Shown here in pieces: positions 18,784-27,972 of a DNA stretch of 64,000 bases. Numbering within the stretch: position 1 is the first letter of the stretch; every line of letters starts with the position of its first letter. The notes below the pieces were generated by a model that made no database searches, was not told the DNA's origin, and worked only from the letters and a program-made list of their open reading frames with translations. A program made the translations under genes and the position numbers. The stretch comes from Oscillibacter ruminantium GH1. GTDB lineage: Bacteria > Bacillota > Clostridia > Oscillospirales > Oscillospiraceae. The stretch covers positions 208,849 through 272,848 of the forward strand of contig NZ_DF158900.1 in the NCBI RefSeq assembly GCF_000307265.1. Reading direction: 5' to 3'.

Positions 18784-18812
18784 TTTACAAAGCCGAAAAT
18801 TTCGTGTATGAT
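18784..18812 (+). promoter_or_regulatory. Promoter for the YeiH-type permease
   Basis: TTTACA (18784-18789), 17-base spacer, TATGAT (18807-18812), 65 bases before the ATG at 18878. Confidence 0.6.
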
Positions 18813-18877
18813 TGCAAATCGAGTGAATGAAAGCGGAAAGTGGATATCGGTCCGCTGAGAATCGAGGAGGATCGTAC

Positions 18878-19903
18878 ATGAAAAAAATGAGCGAAAAAAT
18901 ACCCGGCGTTGTGCTGTGTCTGGCGCTGTCCATCCCGGCGTGGTGGCTGGGAAAGCTGTTGCCGGTCGTGGGCGGGCCGGTCTTTGCCATCCTGATGGGC
19001 ATGGTGGTCACCCAGCTGTGGAAGGACAAGACGAAGGTACAGGCCGGTATCGCCTATACCTCTAAAAAGATTTTACAGTACGCGGTGATTCTGCTGGGCT
19101 TTGGACTGAACCTCTCCGAGATTGCCAAAGTAGGGGCGCAGTCCCTGCCGGTGATTGTGGCGACGATCACCACGTCTTTGGTGGTTTCCTTTGCGCTGTG
19201 CAAGCTGATGCGGATTCCCTCCAACATTTCAACGCTGGTGGGCGTCGGTTCCTCCATCTGCGGCGGCTCTGCCATTGCCGCCACCGCCCCGGTGATTAGC
19301 GCGGACGACGAGGAGATTGCGCAGGCCATCTCTGTCATTTTCCTGTTCAACATCATTGCCGCGCTGCTGTTCCCCACGCTGGGCGGTTGGCTGGGGCTTT
19401 CCAACGAGGGCTTCGGCCTCTTTGCGGGAACGGCGGTGAACGATACCTCTTCCGTCACGGCGGCGGCTGCCGCATGGGACGGAATCCACGGCAGCAATAC
19501 GCTGGACGCGGCCACCATTGTCAAGCTGACCCGTACGCTGGCCATTATCCCCATCACACTGGTGTTGGCGCTGTGGAGAGCGGCCAAAGCGAAAAAGGCC
19601 GGGGGGACAGGGGAAAATTCCTTCAGTCTGAAGAGCGCGTTCCCCATGTTCATCCTGTTCTTTGTGCTGGCCTCTGTCATTACCACGGTCTGTACGGCGG
19701 CCGGAGTGGACGCGGCGGTATTCGCGCCTTTGAAAACGCTGTCCAAATTCTTCATTGTCATGGCAATGTCCGCCATCGGACTCAATACGGACGTAGTGAA
19801 GCTGGTGAAAACCGGCGGAAAGCCGATTTTTATGGGCTTTTGCTGCTGGGTTTCCATTGCCTGCGTCAGCCTTGTTATGCAGCATGTGCTGGGAATCTGG
19901 TAA
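18878..19903 (+). CDS. YeiH/UPF0324-family membrane permease
   Basis: A 341-residue protein with about ten hydrophobic segments. The family signatures [32 protein letters not shown] and [10 protein letters not shown] are clear. Members are often called putative sulfate exporters, but the substrate here is not shown. I chose the ATG at 18878 after GAGGAGG. It stands alone between its own promoter and terminator. Confidence 0.88.
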   Translation: MKKMSEKIPGVVLCLALSIPAWWLGKLLPVVGGPVFAILMGMVVTQLWKDKTKVQAGIAYTSKKILQYAVILLGFGLNLSEIAKVGAQSLPVIVATITTSLVVSFALCKLMRIPSNISTLVGVGSSICGGSAIAATAPVISADDEEIAQAISVIFLFNIIAALLFPTLGGWLGLSNEGFGLFAGTAVNDTSSVTAAAAAWDGIHGSNTLDAATIVKLTRTLAIIPITLVLALWRAAKAKKAGGTGENSFSLKSAFPMFILFFVLASVITTVCTAAGVDAAVFAPLKTLSKFFIVMAMSAIGLNTDVVKLVKTGGKPIFMGFCCWVSIACVSLVMQHVLGIW

Positions 19904-19953
19904 ACGGACAGCGCCACGCGCTTGACAACCTGAGTAATCCCGTCAACCGTAAT

Positions 19954-19999
19954 AAAAGCGCCTTCGGACTGAACAAACTCAGTCAGAAGGCGCTTTTCC
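19954..19999 (+). terminator. Terminator of the YeiH-type gene
   Basis: Twelve-base perfect arms (19954-19965, 19986-19997) extended by GGACT/AGTC, with CTTTTCC at the end. About 50 bases past the stop codon. The rest of the gap to 20187 holds another 11-base inverted repeat (20147-20157 with 20166-20176) and no gene. Confidence 0.8.
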
Positions 20000-20186
20000 T
20001 TTACAGTGCTTGCCGCACTTACGCGAATTTTCTATAAAAACGTGGCGCAGTTCTATAAATACGCACCGCGGCGCGCCGGCTTTGACGGACGAAGACGCCG
20101 TGCGGCGCGGCCCTTGCTGCCATGAGCGGGACTGCGCATCCCGTCACCATCAAAACGCCTGCTGACGTTTTGATGGAAAAAAAGTC

Positions 20187-21104
20187 TTAATACCGGCTCT
20201 CCATCTCCTGTACCTGCTGATAGAGCCAGTCGTTTACCGGGACAGGGATACCGTGTTTGGCAGCGAGGCGGCGAATGGTTCCGGCGAACAGTTCCACCTC
20301 GCTTTTGCGGTGGGCCTTTCCATCCTGACGCATGGACGGTTCTCCGTCACCCGGAAAGGTCTGGATGATAGAGTCCCATTCCTGTACGTCTTTCTCTGAC
20401 AGGGGTACGCCCTCAGCGTTTGCCACCTGAACGACCTCTTGCATGGCGCCCAGCATCGCATCCCGAGCCGGACCGGGAATCTGCAAGTTTCTGTATCCGC
20501 ACTGGAATACCATAGCTGATTGATTACATCCGGTATTGCAAAGCAGCTTGCTCCACATGTGGACCTGTATGTTCTGCGGCAGGGAATAGGGGAAATGTAC
20601 CCGGTCGAAGAAAGCGGTCAGTGCCCGGAGACGGGAATCATCCTGCCCGGCGGGAACACCGAGCGCCAGCTCACCGAACACGGGGCAGGTGGCCCGGTTG
20701 CCCTCTTTCACAGCGGACATCTTTTGGGCGACACACCAGACGATCTTCTCTTTCCCAAACGCGTCAGACAGCACCTGTTCGCTGGAGATGCCGTTGAGGG
20801 CGGAAATGATGGTGGTGTCCGGTCCCACCAGATGGCGGCACTCCTCGATGGCGCTCTCCAGCGCCCCGAACTTCACCGCAAACAGCAAAAGGTCTAACGG
20901 CTCGGTCTGCGCCGCCGTGTCGGCATAGTGAAAAGCGCAGCGTTCGCCGTTGAGGAAGATGCCCTCCTTTTCATAGCGGGCGGTTCGCTGTGTGTCTGCC
21001 AGCACCTTCACTTGTTCAAAGCCTGCGCCCTGCGTGAGTTGGTGGGCGAAAATAACGCCCAGCGCGCCCAGACCCACAATACCAACGGTTTGAATCTCTT
21101 TCAT
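20187..21104 (-). CDS. Ketopantoate reductase-family protein (PanE/ApbA-like)
   Basis: A 305-residue NADP-dependent enzyme. The nucleotide motif VGLGALGVIFA is at the start, AVKFGALESAI and the conserved Lys (MWSKLLCNTGCNQ) follow. PanE reduces ketopantoate for coenzyme A synthesis, but many relatives use other 2-keto acids. Starts at 21104 after GGGAG. It lies just after the terminator of the radical SAM gene. Confidence 0.85.
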   Translation of the reverse strand: MKEIQTVGIVGLGALGVIFAHQLTQGAGFEQVKVLADTQRTARYEKEGIFLNGERCAFHYADTAAQTEPLDLLLFAVKFGALESAIEECRHLVGPDTTIISALNGISSEQVLSDAFGKEKIVWCVAQKMSAVKEGNRATCPVFGELALGVPAGQDDSRLRALTAFFDRVHFPYSLPQNIQVHMWSKLLCNTGCNQSAMVFQCGYRNLQIPGPARDAMLGAMQEVVQVANAEGVPLSEKDVQEWDSIIQTFPGDGEPSMRQDGKAHRKSEVELFAGTIRRLAAKHGIPVPVNDWLYQQVQEMESRY

Positions 21105-21130
21105 GGTAAATTTCTCCCTTATGTGTAGTA

Positions 21131-21163
21131 AGTAAAAAGTGGGAGCCGGCAGGCTCCCACTTT
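21131..21163 (-). terminator. Terminator after the radical SAM gene
   Basis: Twelve-base perfect arms (21136-21147, 21152-21163), four-base loop, then TTTTTACTT on the minus strand. It begins seven bases past the stop of the radical SAM gene. Confidence 0.85.
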
Positions 21164-21169
21164 GGAGTA

Positions 21170-22060
21170 TCAAGATGCAATTTTTTCCCGCCAGCGCAGG
21201 TCATAAGGTTCAAACACCACGTTTGCATAGGCGTTCACGTCCAGCTTTGTGCCATCCCAATCGGCGTGGATGTCGCCGTTTTGCTTGATAAGAATATCGT
21301 ACAGGATATCATAGGTCACACCGTCCCGGCTGTCCTGCTCCACAATCGTGGAATAGGGCAGAGTCTTGTGATAGGTCAGCTCCATACCCTTGTAGTCGAA
21401 GTGGAACCCGCAGCGCATCCGGCAGCCGTCCAGTCCGGTGTACCGGGAGATCTTTTTCAGATCGTGGAGGATCATGTCATCTTCCTCGTCATAGAGGTTG
21501 TCCGGCGTGGTGGCGGTGTAATCAAAGCGGAACTGGATGTTGGCCCCGGGAATTTTGCGGAACCGCTCCAGATAGGGGATCAAATCCGCCTTGGGATAGT
21601 CCTTGTACAGCACGCAGTTGATGCGGAAGGGAACCGCCAGACGGCTCAACAGCGCGTCGTTGGACTCTACCACGTATTTCTGCATGTGGCGGGAAACATT
21701 GATGCAGGTGATTTTGTCCCGGTTGCGGCGGGTAAACTCCACAATGTCCTCCTCCGATTGATGCTCGGAAACCGGCAGGGTGGTGTTGATATAAATCTTG
21801 TGTGTGGAAGGAATGTGGTCCAGCATGCCTTGCAGAGCGCTCAGGTCCGCCAGCGGCTCTCCGCCGGTGAAAACAAAGTCGCATTCCGGCGTGATGGCGT
21901 CCATTTTGTCTATACTCTGACAGATTTTCTCCGCGGAGAACCCCGTCAGGTCAGCGTACTCCCCCTTGTTGATGCAGAAGGGACAGTGGTTGTGGCAGTC
22001 GTAGGGGACGAAGATGGTGACGGTTGCGCCGCCTTCCCTCGTCTTGTAGGGATGAATCAT
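21170..22060 (-). CDS. Radical SAM protein, substrate unknown
   Basis: A 296-residue protein with a radical SAM cluster motif CHNHCPFC (Cys22, Cys26, Cys29) and FTGGEPLADLSAL. The C-terminal half has a CRMRCGFHFDYKG segment that could hold a second site; this is inference. I do not recognise the family. It has its own promoter and terminator, and the next gene downstream is PanE-like. Confidence 0.8.
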   Translation of the reverse strand: MIHPYKTREGGATVTIFVPYDCHNHCPFCINKGEYADLTGFSAEKICQSIDKMDAITPECDFVFTGGEPLADLSALQGMLDHIPSTHKIYINTTLPVSEHQSEEDIVEFTRRNRDKITCINVSRHMQKYVVESNDALLSRLAVPFRINCVLYKDYPKADLIPYLERFRKIPGANIQFRFDYTATTPDNLYDEEDDMILHDLKKISRYTGLDGCRMRCGFHFDYKGMELTYHKTLPYSTIVEQDSRDGVTYDILYDILIKQNGDIHADWDGTKLDVNAYANVVFEPYDLRWREKIAS

Positions 22061-22137
22061 GTTGATCGGCCTTTCCGTTAAAAATCAAAGAAAATGAGGG
22101 CGGCAGGTCCCTCCCACTTTTTCATATACGATTTAAT

Positions 22138-22166
22138 ATTTTACTGCAATATTCTAATGAGGTCAA
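22138..22166 (-). promoter_or_regulatory. Promoter for the radical SAM gene
   Basis: Minus strand TTGACC (22166-22161), 17-base spacer, TAAAAT (22143-22138), 78 bases before the ATG at 22060. Confidence 0.6.
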
Positions 22167-22214
22167 GAGAAACCGAAAAAAATGACAATGAAAAATCAGG
22201 AAATGGGGAAAACG

Positions 22215-22244
22215 CTGTACATAGTTTGTGCCAAATGTTATAAT
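22215..22244 (+). promoter_or_regulatory. Possible promoter for the FHA-SEDS/PBP pair
   Basis: A perfect TATAAT at 22239-22244 with a poor -35 (CTGTAC at 22215-22220, 18-base spacer), 33 bases before the ATG. A weak -35 may mean an activator or another sigma factor is used. Confidence 0.4.
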
Positions 22245-22277
22245 AATTACAAAATTATTTGAGAAGGAGGCGGCGCG

Positions 22278-24089
22278 ATGTCTGCTTTGCAGTCTTTGCT
22301 GGATGCCCTGACGGCAGTGCTTGCCGCCTATCCGCTGGCGGGGACATGGTTTTCCGCGGTGGTACGCTTTTTATTCCCAGTGCTGGCGGTACTTATTTTG
22401 GCGCGGGCCATTCGGGGGCTGTTGAAAATCCCCCATACGCCGGAAACATGGGGACAGCTGAGTCTGCCCAACGGCGCGCCCATCCCTCTGACCCACTGGG
22501 AGAATATTATCGGCCGGAGCAAAACGGCGGACGTGCTCTTGACGTATCCCAGCATTTCCCGGCAGCACGCGGCATTGTGCCGGGGCGAGGCGGGGGACTG
22601 GACGCTGTACGATTTAGATTCCAAGGGCGGAACTGCGGTCAACGGCGAGGCAGTCTCGACTTCCGCACCGATCAAAATGGGAGACACCATTACGCTGGGC
22701 GGCGTGCCGCTGATTTTTCTGCCCCAGACCGTGGGAGAGCGGGAGGAACTGGAACGCCGCCGAAAAGCCGAGCGGCCTGCGGCGATTTGGCCGTCATTTT
22801 TGTGGCTGACGCTGTTTCAGGTGCTGGCCTGCCTGCAGCTGATTGTGGCAGAGGGGACAAAGACGACCACCACGCTGCCTCTGGCATTTATGGGCCTGAC
22901 GGTTGTGATGTGGGTTTACTATGCGGTGCTGCGAACCACCAAATGCGTGGGCTTTGAGATGGAGACGATTGCATTTTTCCTGTCTACCCTCTCTCTTTCC
23001 GTCACGGCCTCCTCCGCGCCGGAGGCCCTGTTCAAGCAGTTCATTGCCGTGGTGCTGGGGCTGGGTCTGTTCATCATTCTGGGGCTTTCCCTGCGGGACT
23101 TGAGCCGGGTTCAAAAGCTCCGCTGGATTTCCGCGGCGGCGGCTATTGGCCTTCTGGGGATTACGCTGGTGCTGGGCAGCCGGGTGTTCGGTGCAAAAAA
23201 CTGGATCATTTTGGGGCCGTTTTCCTTCCAGCCCTCAGAAATCGCAAAAATCTGCTACATCTTTGCCGGGTCCGCCACGCTGGAGCGCCTGTTCCGCAAG
23301 CGGAACCTGACGCTGTTCATCGTTCTTACCGGCGTTTGCATCGGGTGTTTGGGCCTCATGAGCGATTTTGGCACTGCCGCCATCTTTTTTGTCACCTTTT
23401 TGGTCATTGCCTATCTCCGCTCCGGAGATTTTGCCACGCTGGGCCTGATCTGCGGCGCGGCAGTGTTCGGCGCAGGCATTATCATGAAGTTTAAACCGTA
23501 TATTTTGGGCCGCTTTGCCACTTGGGGACACGCATGGCAAAACGCCTCCGTGGGTGCGGCTTATCAGCAGACCCGAACCATGTCCGCCGCCGCCAGCGGC
23601 GGCCTTGTGGGCATGGGGGCCGGAAACGGCTGGCTTCACCGCGTTCCTGCGGGAGACACGGATCTGGTGTTCGGAATGCTGTGCGAAGAGTGGGGGCTTG
23701 TGATTGCGGTACTGGCCGTGGCGTCCATCGTGACGCTGGCAGTGTTCGCGGTCCGGGCCTGCCGGGTGGGACGGTCCAGCTTTTACATGATTGCCGCCTG
23801 CGCGGCGGGATCATTGCTGGTGTTTCAGTCCTGCCTGAACGTGTTCGGGTCTGTGGACCTGCTTCCGCTCACCGGCGTAACGCTGCCCTTTGTGTCCAAC
23901 GGCGGGTCTGCCATGATGTCGGCGTGGGGGCTGTTGGCCTTTTTAAAGGCCACGGACACCCGGGAGAATGCCAGCTTTGCCATTCGGCGGGGCCCGGGCC
24001 GCAGGCTGACGGAGGAAGCCCGCCGCCGGACGGAGCCGGTGCGGGAGGGTGAATTCCGCAGAGAGGAGAACCGCCATGAGGAAAATTGA
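22278..24089 (+). CDS. FHA domain-SEDS (FtsW/RodA/SpoVE) fusion
   Basis: A 603-residue protein. A first membrane segment (about residues 25-45) is followed by an FHA domain (residues 65-150: IIGRSKTADVLL, SISRQHAALCRG, GGTAVNGE), which binds phosphothreonine. Then comes a SEDS glycosyltransferase of about ten segments with MSDFGTAAIFF, WQNASVGAAYQQT and GVTLPFVSNGGSAMMS. It should polymerise peptidoglycan together with the PBP encoded next, under Ser/Thr kinase control (inference). AAGGAGG precedes the ATG. Confidence 0.92.
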   Translation: MSALQSLLDALTAVLAAYPLAGTWFSAVVRFLFPVLAVLILARAIRGLLKIPHTPETWGQLSLPNGAPIPLTHWENIIGRSKTADVLLTYPSISRQHAALCRGEAGDWTLYDLDSKGGTAVNGEAVSTSAPIKMGDTITLGGVPLIFLPQTVGEREELERRRKAERPAAIWPSFLWLTLFQVLACLQLIVAEGTKTTTTLPLAFMGLTVVMWVYYAVLRTTKCVGFEMETIAFFLSTLSLSVTASSAPEALFKQFIAVVLGLGLFIILGLSLRDLSRVQKLRWISAAAAIGLLGITLVLGSRVFGAKNWIILGPFSFQPSEIAKICYIFAGSATLERLFRKRNLTLFIVLTGVCIGCLGLMSDFGTAAIFFVTFLVIAYLRSGDFATLGLICGAAVFGAGIIMKFKPYILGRFATWGHAWQNASVGAAYQQTRTMSAAASGGLVGMGAGNGWLHRVPAGDTDLVFGMLCEEWGLVIAVLAVASIVTLAVFAVRACRVGRSSFYMIAACAAGSLLVFQSCLNVFGSVDLLPLTGVTLPFVSNGGSAMMSAWGLLAFLKATDTRENASFAIRRGPGRRLTEEARRRTEPVREGEFRREENRHEEN

Positions 24090-25446
24090 AAAACGGGCGA
24101 TCATCTGTCTGGCTCTTGCGGGACTGCTGATGCTGGGACTGACCTTTTTTGTGGGAGAATTCTTGATGAAAGGCGGCAGTTGGGCATCCTCTGCATTCAA
24201 CCGACACCTTTACAACAACGCCGGCGTTTTGACCAGCGGCACGGTGCTGGACCGGGATGGGGACATTCTCAGCACGGTGGATGAAAACGGAAATCGCGTT
24301 TACTACCAAAATGAGACGGTCCGCAAGTCCACGCTGCACGCTGTGGGCGATTTGCAGGGCAACATCGGTACCGGCGTTTTGAACGCCTTTGCCGACAAGC
24401 TGACCGGTTACGATTTGGTCAACGGCGCGTTTTCCGCCCATCAGGGGAACAGTCTTTATCTGACTCTGGATGCCCGGTATAATTACGAGGCGTATCAAGC
24501 ACTGAATGGCCATGCCGGGACGGTGGCGGTCTACAATTACAAAACGGGCGAGATTCTTTGCATGGTTTCCGCCCCCAGCTACGATCCGCTGAACGTTCCG
24601 TCGGATATTTTGGAGAATGATCGGTACAAGGGTGCGTACTTAAACCGCTTTCTGTCCTCCACGTTTACCCCCGGCTCGGTGTTTAAAACCGTGACCGCAG
24701 CGGCGGCGATTGAAAAGCTGCCGGACTATGGCACCCGCACTTGGACCTGTTCCGGGTCCGTGAAGATCGGAGACGACACCATTGTTTGCTCCGGAACTCA
24801 CGGTGAGGAGACGTTCACGCAGGCACTGGCCAACTCCTGCAACGTGGCGTTTGCGGAGATGGCGGTGGAACTGGGTGCGGATACGATGAAAGCTTATACG
24901 GAAAAGGCGGGGCTGACGGACAGCTATTCCGTCAGCGGCCTGCCCACCGCCAAGGGCACCTTTAATTTCGACGACATTACCGACGACCAGCTGGGCTGGG
25001 CGGGAGTGGGCCAGTTCCACGACGCGGTGAACCCCTGCGCCCTCATGACCTACATGGGGGCCATTGGAAACGGAGGCAGAGCCGCCGTACCAAAGCTGAT
25101 TTTAAAGACCCGGGATACGCTGGGCCTTCCCACCTCGCTGAATTTGACACGCCATACCGGACAGCTCATCAGCGGAAAAACCGCCGATATCCTTTCAGAA
25201 CTGATGGCCAATAACGTGACCATGACCTATGGCAAGGACCGCTTCCCCAATATGGACATCTGCGCCAAGTCCGGCACGGCGGAGGTGGGAACGGATCAAA
25301 AGCCCCACGCTTGGTTCGCCGGGTTTCTGCGGGGGGATGACACACCCTATGCCTTTGTGGTGCTGGTGGAAAACGGCGGCGGCGGCGCGTCTGTGGCCGG
25401 GACCGTGGCGGGGCGGGTGCTGAACGTCATCGTCAACGGGTATTGA
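24076..25446 (+). CDS. Class B penicillin-binding protein (transpeptidase)
   Basis: A 456-residue membrane-anchored transpeptidase; one N-terminal segment (residues 8-27). The catalytic motifs are S201-V-F-K204, S254-C-N256 and K398-S-G-T. It crosslinks peptidoglycan as partner of the SEDS protein, whose gene it overlaps by 14 bases. I chose the ATG at 24076 after GAGGAG rather than 24049. It is shorter than FtsI or PBP2 of E. coli, with little pedestal domain. Confidence 0.93.
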   Translation: MRKIEKRAIICLALAGLLMLGLTFFVGEFLMKGGSWASSAFNRHLYNNAGVLTSGTVLDRDGDILSTVDENGNRVYYQNETVRKSTLHAVGDLQGNIGTGVLNAFADKLTGYDLVNGAFSAHQGNSLYLTLDARYNYEAYQALNGHAGTVAVYNYKTGEILCMVSAPSYDPLNVPSDILENDRYKGAYLNRFLSSTFTPGSVFKTVTAAAAIEKLPDYGTRTWTCSGSVKIGDDTIVCSGTHGEETFTQALANSCNVAFAEMAVELGADTMKAYTEKAGLTDSYSVSGLPTAKGTFNFDDITDDQLGWAGVGQFHDAVNPCALMTYMGAIGNGGRAAVPKLILKTRDTLGLPTSLNLTRHTGQLISGKTADILSELMANNVTMTYGKDRFPNMDICAKSGTAEVGTDQKPHAWFAGFLRGDDTPYAFVVLVENGGGGASVAGTVAGRVLNVIVNGY

Positions 25447-25495
25447 ATTTTGGCGCAAGGGAAGAAAACAAAATAAAGTTGCCGGAGAGATGGAA

Positions 25496-25792
25496 ATGAA
25501 AGAAGATTTTACGAAGAAAAAAAGGTTGATGGACGCGGGGAGCATTGTTTCCGCCGCCGGACTGATCTTTTATTTTCTGGGGCGGGGACTGCGCCTGCCC
25601 AGCCTTTTGACCGGAATTGTGGCCGTGGGCGCGGCGGCACTTTCAATTGCAACGCTGTTTTTGATGATTGCCTGCCGTCAGGACGGGGGCAAGGACGTGA
25701 TCTCCGGGAACCGGTTGGTGGGGCAGGGCGCGCTGACGGTACTGCTGGCGCTGGCCGCGGCGGTTATGCTGAAGGAAACCGGAGTTTTATGA
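25496..25792 (+). CDS. Small membrane protein of unknown function
   Basis: A 98-residue protein with a charged N-terminus (MKEDFTKKKRL) and about three hydrophobic segments. The ATG at 25496 has GGAGAG six bases before it; the ATG at 25490 lies too close to that site. It follows the PBP gene by 49 bases. No family recognised. Confidence 0.6.
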   Translation: MKEDFTKKKRLMDAGSIVSAAGLIFYFLGRGLRLPSLLTGIVAVGAAALSIATLFLMIACRQDGGKDVISGNRLVGQGALTVLLALAAAVMLKETGVL

Positions 25793-25838
25793 AGAGAGCA
25801 ACCGGTTTTGTAGGGAACAGGGCGCAAGAGGTGTGCCT

Positions 25839-26312
25839 GTGAAATTAAGAAAATACCAACCGACAGACTGCGCTGAGATTGCGGAATTATTTTACACCAC
25901 AGTTCACACGATCAATGCAAAGGATTACACCAAACCGCAGCTGGACGCTTGGGCAACGGGGAACATAGACAGGTCTGCTTGGGATCAATCTTTTTTAGAA
26001 CACAACACCCTTGTGGCTGAAGAGGGCAGCACCATTGTGGGGTTTGGCGATATGGATTCGAATGGTTATCTGGACAGACTGTATGTCCACAAGAATTATC
26101 AAGGAAAAGGGATTGCCTCAGCGATTGTAAATGAGCTTGAGCAACAGGCTGCCCGGCAAGGCGTTTCTTTTTTCACGACACACGCATCGTTGACTGCCAA
26201 ATCATTTTTTGAAAAGCGGGGTTATCGTGCGATCCGCACAAATCAGGTTGATCGCAATGGGATTCAACTCACCAACTTCATCATGGAAAAGAGCAACATA
26301 AAAGGAATGTGA
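25839..26312 (+). CDS. GNAT-family N-acetyltransferase
   Basis: A 157-residue protein with the acetyl-CoA pattern LYVHKNYQGKGIASAIVNELE and FFEKRGYRAIR near the end. It moves an acetyl group from acetyl-CoA; the acceptor is unknown. GTG at 25839 follows GAGGTG; a GTG two codons upstream (25833) is also possible. Confidence 0.88.
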   Translation: MKLRKYQPTDCAEIAELFYTTVHTINAKDYTKPQLDAWATGNIDRSAWDQSFLEHNTLVAEEGSTIVGFGDMDSNGYLDRLYVHKNYQGKGIASAIVNELEQQAARQGVSFFTTHASLTAKSFFEKRGYRAIRTNQVDRNGIQLTNFIMEKSNIKGM

Positions 26313-26368
26313 TTTTATTCCGCTAAATTGCCATTTAGCAGAAAGACGGTTGCTACCGATAAAAAGCA

Positions 26369-26398
26369 AGGGCGTCATCGTTTTTACGATGACGCCCT
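26369..26398 (-). terminator. Terminator of the LysA-like gene
   Basis: Twelve-base perfect arms (26369-26380, 26387-26398) and a six-base loop between two convergent genes. The minus strand then reads GCTTTTTATC, so it best serves the minus-strand gene and may work both ways. Confidence 0.75.
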
Positions 26399-26462
26399 GC
26401 ACGTTATTCGGAATCGTTTTCAAAAGGACTGCAAAAACAGAGGTGCTTTGAAAAAATTGCGC

Positions 26463-27719
26463 TTACCAGACCAGCGTGGAAAAATAGTCCTCCACGGTTT
26501 CTGCCCGGCGGATCAGCTCGACGGAGCCGTCTTCCTTCAGAAGAAGTTCGGCGGAGCGGAGCTTGCCGTTGTAGTTGTAGCCCATGGAAAAGCCGTGAGC
26601 GCCGGTATCGTGGATTACCAGCAGATCACCCCGGTTGATTTTAGGGAGCATCCGATCGATGGCAAACTTGTCGTTGTTCTCGCAAAGACCGCCCACCACA
26701 TCGTACTTGTGGTCACAGGGCTCGTTTTCCTTGCCGCAGACGGTGATGTGGTGATAGGACCCGTACATAGCGGGGCGCATCAGGTTGCAGGCACATGCGT
26801 CCACGCCGATATATTCCTTATAAATATGCTTTTCGTGGACGGCGCGGGTAACCAGATGTCCGTAAGGAGCCAGCATGAACCGCCCCAGTTCGCAGCAAAG
26901 CGTCACGTCGCCCATCCCGGCGGGGACCAGTACCTCTTCATAAACCTTGCGCACGCCCTCACCGATGGCAGCGATGTCGTTTTCCGGAGCGTCCGGCAGA
27001 TAGGGAACGCCCACGCCGCCGCTGAGGTCGATGAATGTGATATGGCAGCCGGTTTCTTCTTTCAGATCCACCGCCAGTTGGAACAGAACCTTGGCAAGCG
27101 AAGGGAAGTACTCGTTGGAAAGGGTGTTGGACGCCAAAAACGCGTGCAGCCCGAATTCCTTGGTGCCCTTGGCCTTCAGCATTTGATACGCGTCGGCAAT
27201 CTGCGCGCGGGTCATGCCGTATTTTGCGTCGCCGGGGTTGTCCATCACCTGAAATCCCTCGCGCGTCTCGCCAAGGGTAAACACGCCGCCGGGATTGTAT
27301 CGGCAACAGACTTTTTCGGGGATATGGCCGATGGACTGCTCCAGAAATTCCACATGGGTGATGTCGTCCAGATTTATTACGGCGCCCAGCTTGTCCGCCA
27401 GCTGGTATTCTTCGGCGGGCGTGTTGTTGGAAGAAAACATGATGTCCTCGCCCCGAATGCCGCATTTTTCGGACATCAGCAGTTCCGCCAGAGAGGAGCA
27501 GTCACAGCCGCAGCCCTCTTCATGGAGCAGCTTCAAAATCGCGGGAGTGGGGGTGGCTTTCACAGCAAAATACTCCCGGAAGCCGGGATTCCAGGCGAAA
27601 GCGGCTTTCAAACGCCGGGCGTTTTCGCGAATGCCCGCTTCATCGTAGATATGGAAAGGCGTGGGGTATTGGGCCGCGATGGCTTCCAGCTGGTCTTTTG
27701 CAACAAAAGGCTTTTTCAT
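26463..27719 (-). CDS. Diaminopimelate decarboxylase-like PLP enzyme
   Basis: A 418-residue fold-type III decarboxylase. The PLP lysine is Lys54 (YFAVKATPTP), and FIDLSGGVGVP, CELGRFMLAPYG and GGLCENND match the family. The usual HIGS motif reads HAFLAS, so specificity could differ from meso-diaminopimelate. The expected role is lysine synthesis, in the cytoplasm. It has its own promoter and terminator. Confidence 0.85.
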   Translation of the reverse strand: MKKPFVAKDQLEAIAAQYPTPFHIYDEAGIRENARRLKAAFAWNPGFREYFAVKATPTPAILKLLHEEGCGCDCSSLAELLMSEKCGIRGEDIMFSSNNTPAEEYQLADKLGAVINLDDITHVEFLEQSIGHIPEKVCCRYNPGGVFTLGETREGFQVMDNPGDAKYGMTRAQIADAYQMLKAKGTKEFGLHAFLASNTLSNEYFPSLAKVLFQLAVDLKEETGCHITFIDLSGGVGVPYLPDAPENDIAAIGEGVRKVYEEVLVPAGMGDVTLCCELGRFMLAPYGHLVTRAVHEKHIYKEYIGVDACACNLMRPAMYGSYHHITVCGKENEPCDHKYDVVGGLCENNDKFAIDRMLPKINRGDLLVIHDTGAHGFSMGYNYNGKLRSAELLLKEDGSVELIRRAETVEDYFSTLVW

Positions 27720-27769
27720 TGAGAGACCTCACAATTACATTCTAATAATCCGTTTTCACGAACACTATC

Positions 27770-27799
27770 ATTCTAATGCGGATGCGCCTGCGATGTCAA
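27770..27799 (-). promoter_or_regulatory. Promoter for the LysA-like gene
   Basis: Minus strand: perfect TTGACA (27799-27794), 18-base spacer, TAGAAT (27775-27770), about 50 bases before the ATG. Confidence 0.7.
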
Positions 27800-27899
27800 G
27801 AACATCCAAGAAATATCAGGAAATATATCGAATTTAACAGAATCGTGCCGCTGTATCGCTTTTTTCTATAAAAATAGCAGCATTCATCGAAATCTGCGG

Positions 27900-27928
27900 T
27901 TGAAATTCCAAGGCCGTGCGGCTACAAT
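27900..27928 (+). promoter_or_regulatory. Promoter for the yedF operon
   Basis: TTGAAA (27900-27905), 17-base spacer, TACAAT (27923-27928), 44 bases before the yedF ATG. Confidence 0.7.
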
Positions 27929-27972
27929 AAAAGACAATAGGAGCATGTGATATAGGCGAAAGGAGCGATCGT

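Noticed and set aside
26328..27722. 464-codon plus-strand frame opposite the LysA-like gene
   Set aside because: Antisense shadow of a clear PLP enzyme.
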